Below are positions 7,337-14,848 of a stretch of 19,790 nucleotides of DNA, one piece after another. Under the pieces are notes generated by a model that made no database searches, was not told where the DNA came from, and saw only the letters and a program-made list of their open reading frames with translations. The translations under genes were made by a program, and so were the position numbers. This DNA is from Patescibacteria group bacterium. Its GTDB lineage: Bacteria > Patescibacteriota > Minisyncoccia > Phycocordibacterales > GWA1-40-21. The DNA lies in contig JAGXAA010000011.1 in the NCBI GenBank assembly GCA_018971765.1, forward strand, positions 1-19,790. The letters are read 5' to 3'. Numbering within the stretch: position 1 is the stretch's first letter; each line of letters begins with the position of its first letter.

Positions 7337-10300
7337 ATGAACAATACAAACGAGACAAGAAATCAATTTAATTACAGGGCAAAAATATCGGAAGCCGATG
7401 ACTTCGATGCCGTTTCTTTAAAGCTTGCTTCCCCGGAGCGCATAAAAGAATGGTCGTTCGGAGAGGTGACGAAACCGGAAACAATCAACTATAGGACGCA
7501 AAGAAGCGAGAAGAACGGACTTTTTGACGAAAAGATTTTCGGTCCGGACAAAGACTATGAATGTTATTGCGGAAAATACAAAGGAGTAAGATACAAAGGA
7601 ATTATTTGCGAAAAGTGCGGAGTCGAGATAACGAGGTCAATCGTCCGAAGAGAAAGAATGGGACACATCGAGCTCGCCAGCCCCGTGTCGCATGTTTGGT
7701 TTCTGAAAGGGACTCCCTCCAGAGTCGGTCTGTTGCTGGGAATGACCTCCACCGATCTTGAAAAGGTCGTCTATTTTGCCGGCTATGTCATCACTCAAGT
7801 CAACGAATCGGAAAGAGAAAGATTTCTGAACGAGCTTGACGCGGAATACAAATCAAAAGTCAAATCGGCCAATGATGAAAAAACAAAAGAAGCGCTCAAA
7901 GAGCTTCTCGCCAATGCCAAAAAGGACATTGAAAGAATCCAAGAAGGAAAAGTGCTGGATGAAATCTTGTATCATAAATTTTCCGTAAGATACGGGACTT
8001 TGTTCGAGGCCGGAATCGGCGCTGAAGCCATCTATAATGTTTTAAAAAATATTGATTTGAAAAAGCTCGCTCAAAAACTCGAGGTCAATTACGAAAAAGC
8101 AAGCTCGCTCGAGAAAGAAAAAATAAACAAACGCCTAAGCATGATAAAATCCATGGCGGCTTCTTCCGTAAGACCGGAATGGATGTTTCTTTTGAGGATT
8201 CCGGTGATACCTCCGGCGTTGAGGCCGATGGTTCCGCTTGACGGCGGACGATACGCTTCTTCCGATGTGAATGATTTATACAGGAGAGTCATCAACAGAA
8301 ACAACAGATTGAGAAAATTGAAAGAAATCAGCGCGCCTGACGTGATTTTAAGAAATGAAAAAAGAATTCTTCAAGAGGCCGTTGATTCGCTTATCGATAA
8401 TTCGTTGAGGAGCGGCGGCTCTCTCTTCACTTCAATGAGTCCGGCCCAAAAACGCCCTCTCAAATCTCTGGCCGACAATTTAAAAGGCAAACGGGGTCTT
8501 TTCAGAGCCAATCTTCTGGGAAAAAGAGTGGATTATTCGGGGCGATCCGTCATCGTGGTCGGTCCTGAATTGAGATTGAATCAGTGCGGTCTTCCAAAAC
8601 ATATGGCGCTTGAGCTGTTTAAGCCATTCGTCATTTCTGAGCTTTTAAAAAAAGAGCTGGCTTATAACATAAGAGGAGCCGGCAGACTTATAGAAGAGGG
8701 AATTCCGGAGGTTTGGGCCATTCTTGAAGAAATAATAAAAGACAAATATGTTCTTCTGAACAGAGCTCCGACTCTGCACAGATTGGGCATTCAAGCTTTC
8801 AGGCCGGTGCTTATAGAAGGCAACGCCATTCAAGTCCACCCTTTGGTTTGCACGGGTTTTAACGCCGATTTTGACGGAGATCAGATGGCGGTTCATGTTC
8901 CGCTCGGCGAGGAGGCGCAAGCGGAAGCCAGAGAAATTATGGCTTCGGATAAAAACATATTGAAGCCCGGGAACGGCGATCTTGTCATTTCAGCCAAGCT
9001 CTTGGATATTATTCTGGGCTGTTATTGGATCACTAAAACTATTTCCGGCGACAAAGGCGAGGGCAAGATTTTTTCCTCGCCGAACGAAGCCATTACGGCT
9101 CACGATTTCGGAATAATCGGGCTTCGATCCAAAATAAAAGTCATGCCGACCGAAAGCTTGAAATACAGAGAATTCGAAGGGAAGCTTTTTGAAACCACGA
9201 CGGGGAGGATTCTTTTCAACGACATTTTGCCGGCCGATTATCTTTACGAAAATAAAGAAATAACAAGGAAAGTGATGTCGGACATAGTTGATAACCTTAT
9301 CAACTCTTACGGAATCGACAAAGTTCCCGACATCTTGGATACGATAAAAACATTCGGTTTCAAATACGCGACGCATTCCGGAACCACTTGGGGCATTGAC
9401 GACATCAAGATTCCGGAAAGAAAAGAGGCCGTAATAAATTCAACCAAGGAAAAATACGAAGAGATCGTGGAGCAATATAAAGAAGGACTGCTTAATAAGG
9501 ACGAGAAATTGAGAAAAAACATAGAAATTTGGCATGGCGCGAAAAATGAGATTGAAAAACTCATACCGGAGAGTCTTGACCCGAAAGGATCGGTTTACGA
9601 TATGTGGAAATCGGGAGCTAGAGGATCGCTCGGCCAAATCACGCAAATGGCGGGTATGAAAGGTCTAATCCAAAATACCGCCGGCGATATAATAGAATTT
9701 CCCGTAATAAGTTCAACCAAAGAAGGCCTTACGCCGATTGAATATTTCATCACGACTCACGGATCGCGCAAAGGTCTTACCGATACGGCTCTCAATACCG
9801 CGACGGCAGGTTATCTCACGAGAAAACTTTTTGACGTCGGACAGGATGTCCTGATTACGGAAGACGATTGCGGTTCCAAAGAAAGCATTTCAATCAAAAA
9901 AGAAAGCGCTTCCGGAATTGAAACTTCGATCGGGAAAAATGTCCGCGGCAGAGTGCTGTCTCAAGATGTCCTTGATTCAAATAAGAAGATTCTTTTCAAG
10001 AAAGGCCATCTTCTGTCAAAAAAAGACGCTTTTAAAATCGAGAAAGAGGGAGTGAGCGAAGTTTTCGTAAGGTCGCCTCTCACTTGCAAGTCGGTTCAAG
10101 GGATATGCGCCCAATGCTACGGAGTCGATTTGGGAAAAGACCAGCTTATAGGGCTTGGAGAAGCGGTCGGCACTATAGCGGCTCAAGCTATCGGAGAGCC
10201 TGGAACGCAGTTAACGATGAGAACGTTCCACTCGGGAGGCATCGCGTCAGTCGGCGGAGACATTACTCAAGGATTGCCCAGAGTCGGAGAAGTTTTTGAA

Positions 10301-11032
10301 AAGAGAAAGCCGAAAAATTCGGCCGTTGTTTCGGAAGTCAGCGGCATCGTCACTTCAATAAAAGACTTGGAAAAAGAAAAAATCATAAGCATCATTCCGG
10401 AATTGGAAGATAAAGCGAAAGGAAACAAAAAGACGGCCGAAATCGAATATTCAATCAATTATAAAAGAATGGCGCTCGTTAAGGTCGGCGACAAGGTTAA
10501 GAAAGGAGACATAATCACAGACGGTTCAGCCGATATTGACGATGTCTTCAAATACGCGGGCAGAGAAAAAGCGATGAATTACGTTATCTCCGAAGTCAGC
10601 AAGCTCTACGAACTTCAAGGAGAAACTGTTTCCAGAAAGCACATTGAAATTGTCGTTCGCCAGATGTTTTCAAGAAAGCGGGTCAAAAATTCGGGGGGTA
10701 CCGGCTTGTCAGTCGGAGATTTGGTAACGGATTTTGAACTTATCGAGGAAAACAACAAAGCGAAGGCGAAAGGCGGCGAGGAAGCGAAAGCCGAGCCTGT
10801 GGTTATGGGAATAACTGAAATATCTTTGTCAAGAAAAAGCTTCTTGTCGGCCGCTTCATTCCAGCACACTACGAGAATTCTTATCAATTCGGCCATACGA
10901 GGGAATATAGATAAGCTTGTCGGATTGAAAGAAAATGTGATAATAGGACGACTCATACCGGCGGGAACGGGTTTCAAAGGAAGCAAGAAACACGAGATGA
11001 TTCAGGGGATAATTGACAAGAAGGGGGAATAA
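7337..11032 (+). CDS. rpoC: DNA-directed RNA polymerase subunit beta'
   Basis: 1231-residue beta' subunit of RNA polymerase. The N-terminal zinc ribbon has C76, C78, C91 and C94. The clamp/rudder region follows, then the active-site loop NADFDGD at 509-515, whose three aspartates hold the catalytic Mg2+. The bridge-helix and trigger-loop region includes TGYLTRKLFDV and AQAIGEPGTQLTMRTFHSGG. The second zinc site is formed by C845 and the C917/C924/C927 cluster (CKSVQGICAQC). It is cotranscribed with rpoB, 12 bp upstream. The protein ends in a lysine/glycine-rich tail. It has no visible Shine-Dalgarno sequence; translation may depend on coupling with rpoB. A repeat-rich 106-bp spacer separates it from dnaG. 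Confidence 0.98.
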   Translation: MNNTNETRNQFNYRAKISEADDFDAVSLKLASPERIKEWSFGEVTKPETINYRTQRSEKNGLFDEKIFGPDKDYECYCGKYKGVRYKGIICEKCGVEITRSIVRRERMGHIELASPVSHVWFLKGTPSRVGLLLGMTSTDLEKVVYFAGYVITQVNESERERFLNELDAEYKSKVKSANDEKTKEALKELLANAKKDIERIQEGKVLDEILYHKFSVRYGTLFEAGIGAEAIYNVLKNIDLKKLAQKLEVNYEKASSLEKEKINKRLSMIKSMAASSVRPEWMFLLRIPVIPPALRPMVPLDGGRYASSDVNDLYRRVINRNNRLRKLKEISAPDVILRNEKRILQEAVDSLIDNSLRSGGSLFTSMSPAQKRPLKSLADNLKGKRGLFRANLLGKRVDYSGRSVIVVGPELRLNQCGLPKHMALELFKPFVISELLKKELAYNIRGAGRLIEEGIPEVWAILEEIIKDKYVLLNRAPTLHRLGIQAFRPVLIEGNAIQVHPLVCTGFNADFDGDQMAVHVPLGEEAQAEAREIMASDKNILKPGNGDLVISAKLLDIILGCYWITKTISGDKGEGKIFSSPNEAITAHDFGIIGLRSKIKVMPTESLKYREFEGKLFETTTGRILFNDILPADYLYENKEITRKVMSDIVDNLINSYGIDKVPDILDTIKTFGFKYATHSGTTWGIDDIKIPERKEAVINSTKEKYEEIVEQYKEGLLNKDEKLRKNIEIWHGAKNEIEKLIPESLDPKGSVYDMWKSGARGSLGQITQMAGMKGLIQNTAGDIIEFPVISSTKEGLTPIEYFITTHGSRKGLTDTALNTATAGYLTRKLFDVGQDVLITEDDCGSKESISIKKESASGIETSIGKNVRGRVLSQDVLDSNKKILFKKGHLLSKKDAFKIEKEGVSEVFVRSPLTCKSVQGICAQCYGVDLGKDQLIGLGEAVGTIAAQAIGEPGTQLTMRTFHSGGIASVGGDITQGLPRVGEVFEKRKPKNSAVVSEVSGIVTSIKDLEKEKIISIIPELEDKAKGNKKTAEIEYSINYKRMALVKVGDKVKKGDIITDGSADIDDVFKYAGREKAMNYVISEVSKLYELQGETVSRKHIEIVVRQMFSRKRVKNSGGTGLSVGDLVTDFELIEENNKAKAKGGEEAKAEPVVMGITEISLSRKSFLSAASFQHTTRILINSAIRGNIDKLVGLKENVIIGRLIPAGTGFKGSKKHEMIQGIIDKKGE

Positions 11033-11049
11033 AGAAGAAGGTTGCAGAT

Positions 11050-11136
11050 GTTAGGTGGTAGGTTGTAGGAAAAAAATTAATTTTTTAATCCGCAACCTAC
11101 AACCTACAACCTACAACCTACAACCTACAACCTAAC
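11050..11136 (+). repeat. AACCTAC heptamer array and long hairpin before dnaG
   Basis: Five perfect tandem copies of aacctac (11094-11128) plus a partial sixth (aaccta, 11129-11134) end four bases before the dnaG ATG. The sequence at 11050-11069 is the reverse complement of 11117-11136 with one mismatch in 20, and two further pairs extend the stem to a and t at 11137-11138, so the stem base touches the start codon. Because the right arm is repetitive the left arm can pair in several registers. A 16-bp perfect palindrome (11071-11086) lies between the arms. The function is unknown. Confidence 0.85.
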
Positions 11137-11138
11137 AT

Positions 11139-12866
11139 ATGTCATCTTCCGTAGATAAAATTAAAGAAAGACTCGGCATAGTCGATCTCGTCGGGTCTTA
11201 CGTTAAACTCGAAAGGGCTGGAAATAGTTTCAAAGCAAAATGCCCTTTCCATAATGAAAAAACAGCTTCTTTTTTCGTCTCTCCCGAACGGGATTCGTAT
11301 TATTGTTTTGGATGCGGGGCCAAAGGAGACATTTTCACTTTTGTTGAAGAATTTGAAGGGCTAGATTTCAGAGGCGCTCTGAAGGTTCTCGCGGGAAGGG
11401 CCGGGGTGGAACTCGTCCCCGAAAATCCCAAGCGGAAAAACGAAAGAGAGCGGCTCTTTGAAGTTATGAATGAAGCGGCGGCGTTTTTTGAGAAAAATCT
11501 TTCCGCCGAAAAATCGGCCTTGGATTATCTTAAGAAACGCGGTTTGGAAGACAAGACCGTCAAAGAATGGAGGATCGGTTACGCCAAACCTCTCTGGCAA
11601 AATCTGGAAAATCATCTCAAATCAAAGAATTTTTCCGAGACGGAAATGGAAAAAGCCGGACTCATAAAAAAAGAGGCGGGAAAATCTTATGACCGCTTTA
11701 GGGACAGGATAATTTTCCCGATAAGCGACAGCTCCGGCAGAATCATCGCTTTTTCCGGGAGAATTCTCCGCGATGACGGCAAATCGCCCAAATATCTGAA
11801 CAGTCCCGAAACGGAATTATTCAGCAAATCGAAGACTCTTTACGGATTTGATAAAGCGAAACTGGCCATAAAAAAAATGGACTATTCGATATTGGTCGAA
11901 GGTCAGATGGACTTGATTATGTGCCATCAAGCCGGCTACGCGAACGCCGTGGCGTCATCGGGAACGGCTCTGACGAGAAATCATTTGGAAATCATCAAGC
12001 GCCTGTCCAACAGAGTGATTATGGCTTTTGACGCCGACAATGCCGGTTTTAACGCGTCCGCCAAAGCTTGGCAGATTGCCCTCTCTTTGGGTATGGAAGT
12101 AAAAATCGCCGAATTGCCCGAGGGTTTCGACCCGGCGGAACTCATCCTGAAGAATAAAGATAAATGGGCGGCATCGCTTATGGAAGCAAAGCATATAATT
12201 GATTTTTATCTAAATCGCATTCTTGGCGAAGAATCTGATGAAAGAAAAATCGCCTTGAAAATTAAAAATGTCATTCTTCCATTCATCGCGTCAATTGAAA
12301 GCAATATGGAAAAATCACATTTTCTAGCCAAGATAAGCGCGGCGGCGGGAATTAAGGAAGAATCCATGTGGGATGATTTGAAAAAAATAAATTTCGCTCC
12401 GAACGGACGAGACGCTGTCGGACGAGAAAGCGAAAATTATCAAGAAATCGCCGAATCGCGGCTCTTAAGGAAAGATTTGATTTTGAGAAGGATTGCCGGA
12501 ATATTATTTTGGCAGGAATCAAAAGACAAACCGCTTATTTCCGCAGACAAGACAAAAGAAGCGCTTAAAGTCATAATAGGAGAAAAGGAATTCAACGAGC
12601 TGTCTATTATGCCCGAAGGTCTCAAGAGCGAAATCATTTTTGAAGCGGAAATCTATTATGAAAACGCGGAAAATGCGGAGAAAGATTTGAACAATCTCTT
12701 TTTGGATATTGAAGAAGAATATTTAAAAATGCGTCTTGCCGGCGCGGTTAAAGAATTGAGCGAATCTGAAAAAGCGAAAATCGGCGAAGAAGAAATGCTG
12801 AAAATTTTAAATAAGTGCCAGACTTTGGCGAGGCGGCTGGAAGATTTCAAGAAAAAGAAAAGGTGA
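11139..12866 (+). CDS. dnaG: DNA primase
   Basis: 575-residue bacterial primase that makes the RNA primers for replication. The N-terminal zinc-binding domain carries C35, H38, C56 and C59 (CPFH...CFGC), in place for template recognition. A catalytic-core N-domain follows, with FRDRIIFPISDSSGRIIAFSGR (about residues 187-208). The TOPRIM domain has its conserved glutamate in ILVEGQMD and the aspartates in AFDADNAG, which bind the metals. The C-terminal ~200 residues, which in other bacteria contact the DnaB helicase, are divergent and rich in charged helices. It stands directly before rpoD, as in the classical rpsU-dnaG-rpoD operon, though rpsU is absent here. The start is the only ATG that gives the full zinc domain. 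It lacks a Shine-Dalgarno sequence and is abutted by the heptamer-repeat hairpin. Confidence 0.97.
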   Translation: MSSSVDKIKERLGIVDLVGSYVKLERAGNSFKAKCPFHNEKTASFFVSPERDSYYCFGCGAKGDIFTFVEEFEGLDFRGALKVLAGRAGVELVPENPKRKNERERLFEVMNEAAAFFEKNLSAEKSALDYLKKRGLEDKTVKEWRIGYAKPLWQNLENHLKSKNFSETEMEKAGLIKKEAGKSYDRFRDRIIFPISDSSGRIIAFSGRILRDDGKSPKYLNSPETELFSKSKTLYGFDKAKLAIKKMDYSILVEGQMDLIMCHQAGYANAVASSGTALTRNHLEIIKRLSNRVIMAFDADNAGFNASAKAWQIALSLGMEVKIAELPEGFDPAELILKNKDKWAASLMEAKHIIDFYLNRILGEESDERKIALKIKNVILPFIASIESNMEKSHFLAKISAAAGIKEESMWDDLKKINFAPNGRDAVGRESENYQEIAESRLLRKDLILRRIAGILFWQESKDKPLISADKTKEALKVIIGEKEFNELSIMPEGLKSEIIFEAEIYYENAENAEKDLNNLFLDIEEEYLKMRLAGAVKELSESEKAKIGEEEMLKILNKCQTLARRLEDFKKKKR

Positions 12867-12929
12867 AAATTTCGGCCTTTTATTATTTCATTTCGCGTTA
12901 ATTTAAAATTATTATAAAAAATAAAAAAT

Positions 12930-14123
12930 ATGAAAAAGAAAATTCAAAAAAAATCTTTAAAGAAAAAAGGGGCGTTGAAAAAATCCCCGCTAAAAGAAGG
13001 GAAGAAGGGAAAAAGCCATAATATAAGGCCTAAAGTAACAAAAAAAATGAAAGATTATAAGGAAAAAACCGCTCGCCTTCTTGCCAAAGGGCGCGAGCGA
13101 GGCTTCGTCACTTACGACGAGATATTGAAAGAATTTCCTCACATCGAAGAAGATATAATTTTTTTGGATGACCTCTACGCGAAATTGTCCGCCGCGGGCG
13201 TCGATGTCCTTGAAGGCGGAGGAATACTTAATATCGAGCAAGAAGAAGTTGTCGGCAAAAAAAATGTTTACGGCGGCAAGAGCGAATCCTCCCGCGATTC
13301 AATCCAAATGTATCTCAAGGAAATCGGCAATTATCCGCTGATTCCGGCAAGTATGGAAAAAGAGCTGGCTAAAAGAATCGAGCAGGGAGATGAAGAGGCG
13401 AAAAATCTGCTTGCCCGCGCCAATTTGCGTCTCGTCGTGTCAATCGCCAAAAAATATGTGGGCAGAAGCGCCGATTTGACGCTTCTTGACCTTATTCAGG
13501 AAGGCAATCTGGGATTGTTCAGGGCGGTTGACAAATTTGATTGGACTAAAGGCTATAAATTTTCCACTTACGCCACTTGGTGGATCAGACAGGCAATCAC
13601 CAGGGCTTTAGCCGACCAGTCAAGAACGATAAGAGTGCCGGTGCATATGGTTGAAACCATCGCCAAATACAAACAGGTCGTGCGACGACTGTCTCAAGAT
13701 CTCGGAAGAGAACCTATGCCGGAAGAGATTGCCACCGAAATGGGGCTCGAAGTTGAAAAAATTTACAATATTGAAAAAATAGATCAAGACACCGTATCTT
13801 TGGAAAGTCCGGTCGGCGATGATGGCGATGACGGCAAATCGACTCTGGGAGATTTTATAGCCGATGACAAAATTCTTTCTCCCGATAATGAATCTTCAAG
13901 ACGGATTCTTTCCGATCAAGTCAAAGAAATTCTGGGGGACCTTTCTCCCAAAGAGAAAAAAATTCTTGAAATGAGGCACGGCTTGACCGACGGCATTACC
14001 CACACGCTTGAAGAAGTCGGCAAGGAATTCGGCGTGACGAGAGAACGCATTAGGCAGATAGAGGCGAAAGCGCACGAAAAAATAAGAGTTCACGAAAAGA
14101 TAAACAGACTGAGGAATTATTAA
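12930..14123 (+). CDS. rpoD: Primary RNA polymerase sigma factor (sigma70/RpoD)
   Basis: 397-residue housekeeping sigma factor. A lysine-rich N-terminal tail (about 35 residues) leads into a region 1.1-like domain (about 38-92) and region 1.2 (SIQMYLKEIGNYPLI). Region 2 contains the core-binding and -10 recognition helices ANLRLVVSIAKKYVGRS and FSTYATWWIRQAITRALADQ. Region 3 follows, and region 4 ends with the -35 recognition helix-turn-helix THTLEEVGKEFGVTRERIRQ. It lies 63 bp downstream of dnaG on the same strand, the conserved pairing of primase and primary sigma. The spacer is very AT-rich; a tattat at 12910-12915 could be a -10 element but has no good -35, so a private promoter is uncertain. 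The promoters proposed in this window fit recognition by a protein of this kind. Confidence 0.97.
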   Translation: MKKKIQKKSLKKKGALKKSPLKEGKKGKSHNIRPKVTKKMKDYKEKTARLLAKGRERGFVTYDEILKEFPHIEEDIIFLDDLYAKLSAAGVDVLEGGGILNIEQEEVVGKKNVYGGKSESSRDSIQMYLKEIGNYPLIPASMEKELAKRIEQGDEEAKNLLARANLRLVVSIAKKYVGRSADLTLLDLIQEGNLGLFRAVDKFDWTKGYKFSTYATWWIRQAITRALADQSRTIRVPVHMVETIAKYKQVVRRLSQDLGREPMPEEIATEMGLEVEKIYNIEKIDQDTVSLESPVGDDGDDGKSTLGDFIADDKILSPDNESSRRILSDQVKEILGDLSPKEKKILEMRHGLTDGITHTLEEVGKEFGVTRERIRQIEAKAHEKIRVHEKINRLRNY

Positions 14124-14157
14124 ATCAAGAGTTGCGTTCCAAACTTAAGGGTAGCGC

Positions 14158-14186
14158 TTGATTTTGTCCATCTTTAACGATATTAT
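14158..14186 (+). promoter_or_regulatory. sigma70-type promoter for the small cysteine-paired protein
   Basis: A -35-like TTGATT (14158-14163) and a -10-like TATTAT (14181-14186) are separated by an ideal 17 bp. A start site near 14193 would leave a leader of about 50 nt carrying the Shine-Dalgarno sequence. The -35 overlaps the right half of a small inverted repeat (aaatcaag 14122-14129 with cttgattt 14157-14164) that could contribute to ending the rpoD transcript. Confidence 0.55.
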
Positions 14187-14228
14187 CCTATGTGATTGTT
14201 CTTTTATTACTTTATTTTCTTTAGATGA

Positions 14229-14235
14229 GAGGAGG
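14229..14235 (+). promoter_or_regulatory. Strong Shine-Dalgarno site deciding the start at 14242
   Basis: gaggagg lies six bases upstream of the ATG at 14242. It is the only clear Shine-Dalgarno sequence before any gene in this window and fixes the start of the small protein there, not at the upstream in-frame TTG at 14158. Confidence 0.75.
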
Positions 14236-14241
14236 CGTAAA

Positions 14242-14634
14242 ATGTGCGAAGGAGAGACCACCGACCCCGTTCCCACCCCGAGAAAATCGGGAAAAATGAA
14301 AAAAAGTTTTTTTAGATTGTTGATGGATTATTTTGTTAATTCTTACAGGATTACCGACGCTGATTATTTGGATTCACCCAATTCACCCAAGGTCAATATG
14401 TGTTTGGATTGCGGAGATCTGGAGATTGATGATGAGTGGCGAAGAATTCCTTGTCCGCACAGGACTTCAATTAAAAATTCCGTAGTGTTTGGCGGAATTA
14501 TCATCAGTGGGAGTTTAAAGGTCTGCGATCTTTGCGCTTCCATAAAAAAAGAAATTAAAGAAAAGCGCAAAAATTTATACGAAGACTCATATCCTGATTT
14601 CGAGCAGGTCAAGGTGTCTTCATTGAGTTTTTAA
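14242..14634 (+). CDS. Small uncharacterised protein with paired cysteines (possible zinc ribbon)
   Basis: A 130-residue protein that I do not recognise. It has two CxxC pairs (C54/C57 in CLDC and C95/C98 in CDLC) and a CPH (C71, H73) between them, a spacing that would suit a zinc-binding fold, though this is inference. The N-terminal 20 residues are polar with prolines and lysines; residues 22-35 (SFFRLLMDYFVNSY) are aromatic and may form an amphipathic helix. A hydrophobic run at 81-91 (VVFGGIIISGS) is too short for a membrane segment. The C-terminal third is charged. It is a transcription unit of its own: promoter at 14158-14186, Shine-Dalgarno at 14229-14235 and a strong terminator at 14656-14693. 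It could be a regulator or an imported gene; nothing in the sequence decides. Confidence 0.7.
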   Translation: MCEGETTDPVPTPRKSGKMKKSFFRLLMDYFVNSYRITDADYLDSPNSPKVNMCLDCGDLEIDDEWRRIPCPHRTSIKNSVVFGGIIISGSLKVCDLCASIKKEIKEKRKNLYEDSYPDFEQVKVSSLSF

Positions 14635-14655
14635 GTTATTTTCTCCCATCGTTTT

Positions 14656-14693
14656 TTGCCCCATCGCTGTTTTTCCGGCGATGGGGCAATTTT
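14656..14693 (+). terminator. Rho-independent terminator after the small cysteine-paired protein
   Basis: A perfect 12-bp stem (ttgccccatcgc 14656-14667 with gcgatggggcaa 14678-14689) has a 10-nt loop and is followed by a short T-run. It lies 22 bp past the stop at 14634, and its symmetric A/T-flanked form could also work in reverse. Confidence 0.9.
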
Positions 14694-14710
14694 AATTACC
14701 TAATTTCCCC

Positions 14711-14815
14711 GAATTGCGAAACGCAAAATTCAGGTCCTCGGGTCGCAAAAACCCTTTTTATTTTCTCAAGGTGTTTTTGCTCAACCTGACCGTAAATTTT
14801 TGCATTTCGCAATTC
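14711..14815 (-). repeat. Palindromic intergenic repeat, copy B (inverted)
   Basis: 105-bp element in the opposite orientation to copies A and C. After reverse complementing, its 53-nt core matches 17912-17964 of copy C at 52 positions. The outer arms read gaattgcg/cgcaattc, where A and C have gaattacg/cgtaattc: both partners of the pair have changed together. The pairing extends outward by three bases (ccc at 14708-14710 with ggg at 14816-14818). Its right end lies just upstream of the helicase-nuclease -10 element, where a -35 would be expected. Confidence 0.85.
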
Positions 14816-14832
14816 GGGATAATTTATTTCAT

Positions 14833-14840
14833 GTTATAAT
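14833..14840 (+). promoter_or_regulatory. Extended -10 promoter giving a near-leaderless helicase mRNA
   Basis: A perfect TATAAT (14835-14840) lies in tgttataat, close to the extended -10 form. Only eight bases separate it from the ATG at 14849, so a normal start site would fall at or next to the start codon. No Shine-Dalgarno sequence is present. The matching -35 position (about 14812-14817) is the edge of repeat B and is a poor match. Confidence 0.6.
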
Positions 14841-14848
14841 TTTAACCA

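Noticed and set aside
11094..11134. Heptamer array as a CRISPR or telomere-like repeat
   Set aside because: The units are seven bases with no spacers, and the array is internal between two housekeeping genes; a leader hairpin is the simpler description.
14158..14241. TTG start adding 28 residues to the small cysteine-paired protein
   Set aside because: This stretch holds the promoter, and a strong Shine-Dalgarno site points to the ATG at 14242.
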